DNA from: an uncultured bacterium
GTDB lineage: Bacteria; Actinomycetota; Coriobacteriia; Coriobacteriales; Coriobacteriaceae
Reading direction: 5' to 3'
Assembly: GCA_905214905.1 (NCBI GenBank)
Contig: CAJMNK010000036.1
Coordinates: forward strand, 1 to 20,341
Length of the DNA stretch: 20,341 nt
Part shown: piece after piece, positions 1-6,088 of the stretch
Layout: the number at the start of each line of letters is the position of its first letter
How positions within the stretch are numbered: the stretch's first letter is position 1
Made by a program: the position numbers and the translations under genes
The notes under the pieces: generated by a model
The model's input: the letters and a program-made list of their open reading frames with translations, nothing else
The model's database searches: none
What the model was told of the DNA's origin: nothing

Positions 1-54
1 TTTTCGCTGACTTATGCTCAACCTGCGGCGTTATTTTCTTTTAGGCTTGGGGCC

Positions 55-813
55 TTACGACAGTTCGTCGGCTATTTGGTGCTCGTAGAAGGCTTCTACT
101 ACGGCGTTAAAGTTGCGGGCGAAGTCTTCCATGGTTCCGCGCCAGGTGGCTCGGCTGGGCTTGCCCTGCCCCACATAGGCGGTTTGGATGCCGCAATCGG
201 GGGACGGGAAGTCGCGTTTGGGATCGTTGCCCACCATAAGGACCTCGTGTGGCTCGAGTTCCATCACCTGAAGCTGCTCTAGATAGTAGGTGGCATCGGG
301 CTTGCAGCGGGTGGCGTTTCCCATGTGCGTCACGAGCTCAAAGGGGGCGTCGGCCAGGTCGCCCCAACCCATGCGGCATTCGATGGCCCCCTGCGGAAAG
401 CTGGGGTTGGTAAAGAGCGCGCAGCGCAGCCCCGCGTCCTGTACGGCCTGAAGCGCGGCGTGTGCGCCCGGCATGGCATGGGCGTTGATGAGTTCGTCAT
501 TCTTGTACGGAAGAACTTCGCGGTCGTAGTAGGTAAACGCCTCGTAGATAAGTGGGTCCGAGAGGCAAATGCCGCATCGGCGCTCGACCTCTTCTTGGTA
601 AAACTCAAGATTGGTGCGATTGTCCGTGCCGCTGCGGCGATTGGCATTGAGGTCGACCAGGATGGTGCCGAGACGCGCCATCGTGCCACCACGGCTGCGA
701 CGTCCGATGTCCGCGAGCATCGACGAGACTTCCTTAAAATAGCGAAGGATGAACGCGTTGAGGTTGATGCTAAGAAGCGTCTCGTCCATATCGAAAACGA
801 CTGCTTTGAGCAC
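55..813 (-). CDS. HAD-superfamily hydrolase (phosphatase), start GTG
   Basis: A 252-residue haloacid-dehalogenase-fold hydrolase, probably a cytosolic phosphatase; the substrate cannot be read from sequence. All four HAD motifs are visible: motif I FDMDETLL with nucleophile Asp8 and Asp10, motif II LFTNPS with Thr135, motif III Lys171 in CKPDATYY, and motif IV VGNDPKRD with Asp197/Asp201. About 110 residues between motifs I and II form a C1-type helical cap. The frame stays open upstream to an ATG at 984, but that extension has no recognisable content. The GTG at 813-811 has a GAGAAAGG Shine-Dalgarno 6-7 nt ahead and places motif I at residue 8, as is usual in the family, so I chose it. It is divergent from rpsA and has no operon partner in the window. 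The family call is firm; the specific activity is unknown. Confidence 0.88.
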   Translation of the reverse strand: MLKAVVFDMDETLLSINLNAFILRYFKEVSSMLADIGRRSRGGTMARLGTILVDLNANRRSGTDNRTNLEFYQEEVERRCGICLSDPLIYEAFTYYDREVLPYKNDELINAHAMPGAHAALQAVQDAGLRCALFTNPSFPQGAIECRMGWGDLADAPFELVTHMGNATRCKPDATYYLEQLQVMELEPHEVLMVGNDPKRDFPSPDCGIQTAYVGQGKPSRATWRGTMEDFARNFNAVVEAFYEHQIADELS

Positions 814-1128
814 GCGGGCACCTTTCTCGTAAATATGATCTAGAGTCGTTGGCTCCGGATACTTTACCCCAAAGCCAAATGCCTGGCTGGTTATCGTCAA
901 GTTGTGGAGACGTGTGTTCATAAGATTACGAAAAAGTCTCCACACGAGTAAAAAATCGCAGTTCACGCTTGAAATCGAACTCATTTCCCCGTAACCTATA
1001 CGAACGTGATTGCATAAGCGTCACATTAGTATCTGTCGGCTCCCGAGTGTTCCTAAACGTTGTGTGCTTGTCGCACCCTTCTGTAGGTCCTAGCAATCGG
1101 GGCCCCGTAGTTCGAAAGGGGTCCACCT
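814..1128. other. Divergent intergenic region (HAD gene / rpsA leader)
   Basis: A 315-bp gene-free stretch between two divergent genes. It holds a perfect 9-bp inverted repeat, TGTGGAGAC (903-911) and GTCTCCACA (936-944), around a 24-nt AT-rich loop; with no T-run after it, it looks more like an operator or RNA hairpin than a terminator. A weak plus-strand promoter, TTGAAA (969-974), 17 bp, TAACCT (992-997), with TATACG just after, may serve rpsA. Next to rpsA is the 10-bp palindrome CGGGGCCCCG (1098-1107). No small ORF here looks real. Roles are inferred. Confidence 0.5.
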
Positions 1129-2295
1129 TTGAGTGAGATTCAGAACTCGTCCATTTTCTCTCTTGACGATGTCAATGAGGAGGAGATGAACAACCTCATC
1201 GACGGTACGATTACCGACTTTGATGAGGGCGATCTCGTTAACGGCACTGTCGTTAAGATCGAGCATGACGAGGTGCTCGTTGACATCGGATTCAAGTCCG
1301 AGGGCGTTATCCCGGTCCGCGAGCTGTCCATCCGCAAGGACGCTAACCCTGCAGACATCGTTGCACTCGGTGATCCCATCGAGGCTCTGGTTCTCCAGAA
1401 GGAGGACAAGGACGGTCGTCTGGTCCTGTCCAAGAAGCGTGCCGAGTACGAGCGTGCTTGGAACCGCATCGAGGAGAAGTTCAACTCCGGCGAGAACGTC
1501 GAGGGCGAGGTTATCGAGGTTGTCAAGGGCGGCCTGATCCTCGACATCGGCCTGCGTGGCTTCCTGCCCGCTTCCCTCGTCGACCTCCGTCGCGTCAAGG
1601 ACCTCACCTCCTACATGGGCACCCGCATCGAGGCCCGCGTCATCGAGATGGACCGCAACCGCAACAACGTTGTCCTCTCCCGTCGCGTCGTGCTCGAGGA
1701 GTCCCGTAAGGCCGAGCGCTCCGAGATCCTGTCCAAGCTCAAGTCTGGCATGCGTCTCCAGGGCACCGTTTCCTCCATCGTCGACTTCGGCGCCTTCGTC
1801 GACCTCGGCGGTATCGACGGCCTCATCCACATCTCCGAGCTCTCCTGGAACCACGTCAACCATCCTTCCGAGGTTGTCAAGGTCGGCCAGGAGGTCGAGG
1901 TCGAGGTTCTCGACGTCGATCTCAACCGCGAGCGCATCTCCCTGGGTCTCAAGCAGACCACCGAGGATCCGTGGCGCGCACTGGTCAAGAAGTATCCCGT
2001 CGGCGCTATCGTCGAGGGCACTGTGACCAAGCTTGTCCCGTTCGGCGCTTTCGTCGATCTGGGCGAGGGCATCGAGGGCCTGGTGCACATCTCCGAGATG
2101 GCCAACAAGCACGTCGATCAGCCTTCTCAGGTCACCCACGTGGGCGACAAGGTTCAGGTCAAGGTCATGGAGATCGACCTCGACCGTCGTCGTATCTCCC
2201 TGTCCATGAAGTCCGCTGCTGAGACTCTGGGCGTCGAGATCGAGGTTACCCCGCTGCCTTCCGAGAAGAAGGACGAGGAGACTGACGCCGAGTAA
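1129..2295 (+). CDS. rpsA: 30S ribosomal protein S1 (four S1 domains), start TTG
   Basis: Ribosomal protein S1 binds mRNA on the 30S subunit and helps initiate translation. The 388 residues contain four S1/OB-fold RNA-binding repeats at about 33-103, 121-188, 207-275 and 292-361. Repeats 3 and 4 carry the classic FGAFVDLG and G(L/I)(I/V)HISE signatures; repeats 1 and 2 are more divergent (VLVDIGFKSEG, LILDIGLRGF), as expected for the ribosome-binding end. Four domains match actinobacterial and low-GC S1 rather than the six-domain proteobacterial form. The acidic N-terminus and the short acidic tail are typical. The start is TTG: SD GAAAGGGG (1114-1121) lies 7 nt ahead and there is no in-frame ATG nearby. 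Codon choice is highly biased, as in a strongly expressed gene. It is monocistronic, with its own terminator. Confidence 0.97.
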   Translation: MSEIQNSSIFSLDDVNEEEMNNLIDGTITDFDEGDLVNGTVVKIEHDEVLVDIGFKSEGVIPVRELSIRKDANPADIVALGDPIEALVLQKEDKDGRLVLSKKRAEYERAWNRIEEKFNSGENVEGEVIEVVKGGLILDIGLRGFLPASLVDLRRVKDLTSYMGTRIEARVIEMDRNRNNVVLSRRVVLEESRKAERSEILSKLKSGMRLQGTVSSIVDFGAFVDLGGIDGLIHISELSWNHVNHPSEVVKVGQEVEVEVLDVDLNRERISLGLKQTTEDPWRALVKKYPVGAIVEGTVTKLVPFGAFVDLGEGIEGLVHISEMANKHVDQPSQVTHVGDKVQVKVMEIDLDRRRISLSMKSAAETLGVEIEVTPLPSEKKDEETDAE

Positions 2296-2318
2296 ATCGG
2301 TTTGACGATCACTTGTTT

Positions 2319-2354
2319 TAAGGGATCCGTCCGTAATGGACGGGTCCCTTTTTG
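2319..2354 (+). terminator. Rho-independent terminator of rpsA
   Basis: AGGGATCCGTCC (from 2321) pairs with GGACGGGTCCCT across a GTAAT loop, followed at once by a run of T. It begins about 25 nt after the rpsA stop codon. Confidence 0.9.
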
Positions 2355-2418
2355 CATTTGGCGCCGAGATGCGCAATGCTGCCGGGCTGTCCACAGGCTA
2401 TTGGATTGTCGGTGCATG

Positions 2419-2521
2419 AAAAAAGCCGACATCCCGCCTCGGGGAGGAGGCGGGAACGCACCGAGTAGACGGAGGGGTGCGGAGCGCGGTCGCGTCTCGA
2501 CTGACGACGTTGCCCATCGAC
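2419..2521 (-). ncRNA. Candidate structured small RNA, minus strand
   Basis: Tentative. The minus strand carries a TACAAT -10-like hexamer (2533-2528). From about 2521 it could transcribe roughly 100 nt folding into a CGCACC/GGTGCG hairpin, then an 8-bp hairpin CCCGCCTC/GAGGCGGG (2454-2433), then T6 (2424-2419). Against it: no good -35 box is visible, and 8 nt separate the last stem from the T-run, longer than in a standard terminator. The hairpins are equally possible on the plus strand. No protein gene fits here. Nothing in it resembles SRP RNA, 6S RNA or tmRNA that I can recognise. Confidence 0.25.
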
Positions 2522-2581
2522 AGGACCATTGTAGCGCATGGCGGTTCTTGGTTTATCGTGTCGAGCGTTTGCGTTGTGCCA

Positions 2582-2608
2582 TTGCCTGCGGCAACGGTGT
2601 GTTACACT
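2582..2608 (+). promoter_or_regulatory. Probable rnpB promoter
   Basis: TACACT (2603-2608) sits 8-9 nt before the 5' end of the P1 helix of RNase P RNA, the right place for a -10 box. TTGCCT (2582-2587) is the best -35 match, but the spacer is a short 15 bp. The -10 is more secure than the -35. Confidence 0.45.
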
Positions 2609-2616
2609 CTTGCACT

Positions 2617-2978
2617 GCTGAGTGGGCCAGACGGTCGCGCGATGTGCTGCTTGCAGCACGCGTGAGGAAAGTCCGGGCTCCAGAGGGCGGGATGCCGGCT
2701 AACGGCCGGGCGGAGTGATCCGACGGAAAGCGCCGCAGAAAAGAAGACTCCCACCTGCGCCGCAAGGCGTAAAGGGAAAAGCTGAAACGGTGGTGTAAGA
2801 GACCACCAGCGTCGTGGCAACACGGCGGCTTGGTAAGCCCCATCCGGAGCAAGCGCGAATAGGAACGCTATGGGCCGGCCCGGTCCGCGTTCGGGTAGCG
2901 TGCGTGGAGCTGCACGGTAACGTGCAGACAAGATAAATGACCGTTCACGACAGAACCCGGCTTACAAGCCCACTCAGC
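2617..2978 (+). ncRNA. rnpB: RNase P RNA (bacterial class A)
   Basis: Catalytic RNA subunit of RNase P, which removes 5' leaders from tRNA precursors. The hallmark GAGGAAAGTCCGGGCTCC, containing the P4 5' strand, lies near 2663-2680. The matching P4 3' strand is in ACAGAACCCGGCTTACA near the 3' end. The ends are set by the P1 helix: GCTGAGTGGGC (2617-2627) pairs perfectly with GCCCACTCAGC (2968-2978). The length, about 362 nt, is normal for class A. The conserved AGACAAGATAAATGACC-like stretch near 2926-2943 also fits. It lies alone between rpsA and the yigZ-like gene and is closed by the hairpin at 2994-3104. Confidence 0.95.
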
Positions 2979-2993
2979 TATCTTGTTGACGCT

Positions 2994-3104
2994 GCGACGG
3001 CGTCAGCTGGCCGATTTGGCGCTCATTCGTCGGTCGCCGCCATAAGGCGTGCTCCCTCCTCTTTCGGGCCAAATCGACTCAGCTGACGCCGTCTCGCTGT
3101 TTTT
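2994..3104 (+). repeat. Long hairpin repeat, copy A (also rnpB terminator)
   Basis: A large imperfect inverted repeat. GACGGCGTCAGCTG (2996-3009) pairs perfectly with 3080-3093, and GATTTGGC (3013-3020) with GCCAAATC (3068-3075), separated by a small internal loop. The apical part holds a short hairpin CGCC/GGCG (3035-3049) and the sequence CCTCCTCTTTCGGG. The same apical architecture recurs at 18495-18598 and 19790-19895, so I treat the three as one family, with this copy the most diverged. TTTTT (3100-3104) follows the stem closely, so this copy very likely also ends rnpB transcription. The rest of the gap to 3203 shows nothing recognisable. Confidence 0.75.
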
Positions 3105-3203
3105 GCCTGGTCATCGGCGGCTCCATTTTTGTTGCGGTCTCGGCTTTCAAGTCGCCTTGCTCGCGCTGACGGGTTCTCGCTTTCGTTGACGGAATCATCG
3201 GCG

Positions 3204-3231
3204 TTGTCATTCTTTTTACTAGGGTTATCGT
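3204..3231 (+). promoter_or_regulatory. Possible promoter of the yigZ-like gene
   Basis: TTGTCA (3204-3209, five of six consensus positions), a 16-bp spacer and TATCGT (3226-3231, four of six). TATTAT directly follows at 3231-3236. The start codon is 48 nt downstream. Confidence 0.4.
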
Positions 3232-3278
3232 ATTATTGAGGCTGTTTGTTGCTCGCTTTATTCTGTTGAGGGGCTTCG

Positions 3279-3914
3279 TTGGACAGCTATTTTACTCTGC
3301 AATCGAATATTGAGGTTTCGGGTGAGCTTGTGGACCGCAAGAGCCGGTTTATTGCCCAGCTGGTCCATATTGAGTCCGAGGACGAGGCGAATGCCTTTAT
3401 CGAGATGGTTCGCAAGCGTCATTACGACGCTCGACACAATGTTCCCGCGTGGATTTTGGTCGATGGACGCGAGCGCCAGAGCGATGATGGTGAGCCGAGC
3501 CGCACGAGCGGTATGCCGACGCTCGAGGTGTTGCGCGGTGCGGAGCTCAAAAATGTTTGCTGCGTAGTGACGCGCTATTTTGGCGGCACGCTGTTGGGGC
3601 CGGGCGGCCTGGTTCGCGCCTATACTGCGGCGACGCAAGCGGCGGTGGCCGCGGCTCAGGAGGCCGGGCAGATCGTCGAGATGACGAGTGTCGTGCCTGT
3701 TGACGTGCATGTGGCCTATCCGCAGTATGAGCAGGTGCTTCGCTTGGCCCAGGATTCCGGTGCCAAGGTTTCGGATACCGAGTACGCGGATGCCGTGACA
3801 CTTCATTTGGTGTTTAAGGCGGGGGAGCAGGAGTCGTTTTGCGCTAAGATGCGCGAGCTTATGGCGGGGCGTGAGGAGATTGAGGTCGGCGCTCCCGAAT
3901 TTGCCGAGTTCTAA
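3279..3914 (+). CDS. yigZ: YigZ/IMPACT family protein, start TTG
   Basis: A 211-residue protein of the UPF0029/IMPACT family. The N-terminal domain (about 1-125) carries the signatures SDDGEPSRTSGMPTLEVL (68-85) and YFGGTLLGPGGLVRAY (100-115), the most conserved parts of the family. A ferredoxin-like C-terminal domain (about 135-205, the DUF1949 region) follows. Eukaryotic IMPACT regulates the Gcn2 kinase; the bacterial proteins have no settled biochemical role, though they are often linked loosely to translation or peptide metabolism. The start is TTG: SD GAGGGG (3268-3273) is 5 nt ahead, and the family usually begins just before the Y-x-T-L/I segment seen here at residues 4-7. Length is normal. 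It is monocistronic with its own promoter and a strong terminator. Confidence 0.92.
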   Translation: MDSYFTLQSNIEVSGELVDRKSRFIAQLVHIESEDEANAFIEMVRKRHYDARHNVPAWILVDGRERQSDDGEPSRTSGMPTLEVLRGAELKNVCCVVTRYFGGTLLGPGGLVRAYTAATQAAVAAAQEAGQIVEMTSVVPVDVHVAYPQYEQVLRLAQDSGAKVSDTEYADAVTLHLVFKAGEQESFCAKMRELMAGREEIEVGAPEFAEF

Positions 3915-3917
3915 CGG

Positions 3918-3968
3918 CGACGGCCGGCGTGCTTTTGGATGGATCCTAAGCGCGCCGGCCGTCGTTTT
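3918..3968 (+). terminator. Rho-independent terminator after the yigZ-like gene
   Basis: A 17-bp stem, CGACGGCCGGCGTGCTT (3918-3934) with 3948-3964, contains a single T-G wobble and has a 13-nt loop. TTTT follows (3965-3968). It starts 3 nt past the stop codon and also separates this gene from the convergent one at 3983. Confidence 0.9.
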
Positions 3969-3982
3969 ACTGTTGCTGTCGA

Positions 3983-4429
3983 TTACTCGGCGAGCTGCTT
4001 TAGCACATCACAGGCGATTTCGACGGCATCGTCGATGCAGCCGGGGCAGCTGCGGAGCGGACCCTTATCCGATCCGATGCCCTTGAGCGTGCCGCAGACG
4101 GTTGTTGTGTTCTTCTCGCCAAAACGCTTGGCGATTTCGCGCGACAGCTTGTAGGTCTGGCCCTTGGTCTTCGGGTTTTCCATGCCATCGCTCATTACAA
4201 AGCCCATGATGGCCACGGCGCCCGAGATGGCGCCGCAGGTCTCGGTCATACCGCCCATGCCGGCGCCAAAGCCCTCGGTGAGGGTAAAGGCGACCTGGGG
4301 GTCGAGCCCGACAGCGGGCGCGAGCGTGCAGGCGACGGCCTGGGCGCAGTTAAAGCCACGGGCGTGGTATTCGGCAGCCTGAGCCTGACAGGCGGTGATG
4401 TCGAGCTGGGCCGTATCGATTTGCTTCAT
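3983..4429 (-). CDS. C_GCAxxG_C_C family protein (cysteine-rich, putative redox)
   Basis: A 148-residue soluble protein with eight cysteines: 14, 28, 34, 65, 112, 128, 131 and 140. The pattern FNCAQAV (26-32), TCGAISG (64-70), then Cys112 and Cys128-xx-Cys131 identifies the C_GCAxxG_C_C family. Members are common in strict anaerobes and are thought to be redox-active or metal/cluster binding, but no reaction is established. The region between Cys34 and Cys65 is glycine-rich (GFGAGMGG). The start is ATG at 4429 with SD AAGGAG 5-6 nt ahead; the open frame runs on to 4576, but that extra N-terminal segment has no family similarity that I can see. It converges on the yigZ-like gene and is divergent from the metY-like gene. 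Confidence 0.85.
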   Translation of the reverse strand: MKQIDTAQLDITACQAQAAEYHARGFNCAQAVACTLAPAVGLDPQVAFTLTEGFGAGMGGMTETCGAISGAVAIMGFVMSDGMENPKTKGQTYKLSREIAKRFGEKNTTTVCGTLKGIGSDKGPLRSCPGCIDDAVEIACDVLKQLAE

Positions 4430-4544
4430 CGTTGTCTCCTTGGTTACGGTGTACCCGCCTATGGTACCCGTGACGGGGCATTCGCTTATCGAGACCGCAG
4501 TGCATATCTCATTGTTTTTCGCCATCGAACACTTTCTTAAGATT

Positions 4545-4575
4545 TGGGACAAATAAACCTGATTAATTTGTCCCA
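4545..4575. promoter_or_regulatory. Operator-like inverted repeat between divergent genes
   Basis: TGGGACAAAT (4545-4554) and ATTTGTCCCA (4566-4575) form a perfect 10-bp dyad with an 11-bp spacer, about two helical turns centre to centre. It ends 20 bp before the -35 box of the metY-like gene and lies 116 bp upstream of the divergent C_GCAxxG_C_C start. Binding by a dimeric regulator is an inference; no regulator gene is adjacent. Confidence 0.55.
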
Positions 4576-4595
4576 TAACCTATCGGCGGGATGGG

Positions 4596-4624
4596 TTGAG
4601 AGGGCTGCGGGGTAGCGGTATCGT
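4596..4624 (+). promoter_or_regulatory. Promoter of the metY-like gene
   Basis: TTGAGA (4596-4601, five of six), exactly 17 bp, then TATCGT (4619-4624, four of six). The start codon is 40 nt downstream. The short leader has no room for a SAM riboswitch. Confidence 0.6.
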
Positions 4625-4663
4625 GAACCGAATAAAAACAAAACCCAAGTAAGGGAGTTGGAT

Positions 4664-5947
4664 ATGAGCGAGCAGACCATCGGAACTACATGTGTTCAGG
4701 GCGGCTATCATCCGGGCGATGCGGAGCCGCGCCAGGTGCCCATCTACCAGTCCACCACGTGGAAATACGACACGTCCGAGCACATGGGCAAGCTGTTTGA
4801 CCTGGAGGAGTCGGGCTACTTCTACAGCCGTCTGCAGAATCCCACGTGCGATCTGGTTGCCGCCAAGATCTGCGAGATGGAGGGCGGCACCGCTGCGATG
4901 CTCACGAGTTCGGGCATGGCCGCGAACTTCCTCGCGATCTTTAACGTGGCCGGTGCCGGTGATCACGTGGTCGCGAGCTCTGCTATCTACGGCGGTACGT
5001 ATAACCTGCTCGCCCACACCATGGGCCGCATGGGCGTGGCTTGCACGTTTGTCGCCCCCGACTGCACCGATGAGGAGCTGGAGGCAGCCTTTGAGCCCAA
5101 TACCAAGCTCGTCTTTGGCGAGACGATTGCCAACCCCGCCCTTGCCGTGCTCGATATTGAGCGCTTTGCCAAGGCCGCGCATGACCACGGCGTGCCGCTG
5201 ATGGTCGACAACACCTTCCCGACGCCCGTGATGTGCCGTCCCTTTGAGTGGGGCGCCGACATCGTCACGCACTCTACCACCAAGTACATGGATGGGCATG
5301 CGGCCTACCTGGGTGGCGTGATCGTCGACCACGGCCAGTTTGACTGGATGGCCCATGCAGACAAGTTCCCGGGTCTCACCACGCCCGACGAGAGCTATCA
5401 CGGCGTGACCTATGCCGAGAAGTTCGGTCGCGAGGGTGCCTTCATTACCAAGGCAACCGCTCAGCTCATGCGCGACCTCGGCCCCATGCAGAACCCGCAG
5501 GCGGCGTTCTTCTTGAACAGCTCGCTCGAGAGCCTGCATGTGCGTATGCCGCGTCATTGTGAGAACGGCCTGGCCGTTGCCAAGTTCCTGCAGAGCCATC
5601 CCAAGGTGCGCTTTGTGAGCTATCCGGGCCTGGAGGGCGATAAGTACTATGACCTGGCTCAGAAGTACATGCCCAACGGCACGTGCGGTGTCGTGAGCTT
5701 TGGCTTTAACGGTGGTCGCGCGGCGGCCGAGACCTTTATGAAGAGCCTCAAGCTCGCCCAGATCGCCACGCATGTGGCCGACGCCCGCACTTGCTGCCTG
5801 CATCCCGCTAACGCCACGCACCGCCAGATGAACGATGAGGAGCTCATCGCCTGTGGCATTTCCGCCGACATGGTGCGCCTGTCGTGCGGCCTCGAGGACA
5901 CGGCCGATCTGATTGCCGACCTTGAGCAGGCGCTCGAGCAGTGCTAG
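4664..5947 (+). CDS. metY: O-acetylhomoserine sulfhydrylase / Cys-Met metabolism PLP enzyme
   Basis: A 427-residue cytosolic PLP enzyme of the Cys/Met metabolism family. The best fit is O-acetylhomoserine aminocarboxypropyltransferase, which makes homocysteine from O-acetylhomoserine and sulfide. Visible hallmarks are the PLP-binding lysine Lys207 in HSTTKYMDGHA (203-213), VDNTF (181-185), YSRLQNPT (54-61) and SSGMAAN near 82. A G-x-I-D/E-H insert around residues 222-260 and the overall length are typical of MetY rather than the shorter cystathionine gamma-synthase (about 380 residues). Cystathionine or methionine gamma-lyase activity cannot be excluded without structural comparison. The start is ATG 4664, 6 nt after SD AAGGGAG; a TTG at 4658 abuts the SD and is rejected. 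It has its own promoter and a strong terminator, so it is monocistronic. Confidence 0.88.
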   Translation: MSEQTIGTTCVQGGYHPGDAEPRQVPIYQSTTWKYDTSEHMGKLFDLEESGYFYSRLQNPTCDLVAAKICEMEGGTAAMLTSSGMAANFLAIFNVAGAGDHVVASSAIYGGTYNLLAHTMGRMGVACTFVAPDCTDEELEAAFEPNTKLVFGETIANPALAVLDIERFAKAAHDHGVPLMVDNTFPTPVMCRPFEWGADIVTHSTTKYMDGHAAYLGGVIVDHGQFDWMAHADKFPGLTTPDESYHGVTYAEKFGREGAFITKATAQLMRDLGPMQNPQAAFFLNSSLESLHVRMPRHCENGLAVAKFLQSHPKVRFVSYPGLEGDKYYDLAQKYMPNGTCGVVSFGFNGGRAAAETFMKSLKLAQIATHVADARTCCLHPANATHRQMNDEELIACGISADMVRLSCGLEDTADLIADLEQALEQC

Positions 5948-6014
5948 GCTAGCTCCGTACAAGGTGCCGATGCTGGCAGAAAGCTTCGGTGACCTTTTGT
6001 TCCGATTCCGTAGG

Positions 6015-6062
6015 CGGGGCCCCAATCGCGTCTGTTTGCAGGCGATTGGGGCCCCGTTTTTT
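6015..6062 (+). terminator. Rho-independent terminator after the metY-like gene
   Basis: A perfect 15-bp stem, CGGGGCCCCAATCGC (6015-6029) with 6042-6056, has a 12-nt loop and is followed by T6 (6057-6062). Only 26 nt separate the T-run from the next start codon. Confidence 0.93.
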
Positions 6063-6088
6063 GCATTGGGCCACTCGAAAGGATGGAT

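Noticed and set aside
1090..2394. 434-codon minus-strand ORF opposite rpsA
   Set aside because: A mirror frame caused by strong codon bias of rpsA; low complexity (Leu/Asp/Val/Gly), no SD, no family features.
4430..4663. SAM riboswitch or T-box ahead of the metY-like gene
   Set aside because: Only about 35 nt lie between the predicted transcription start and the start codon, too short for either.
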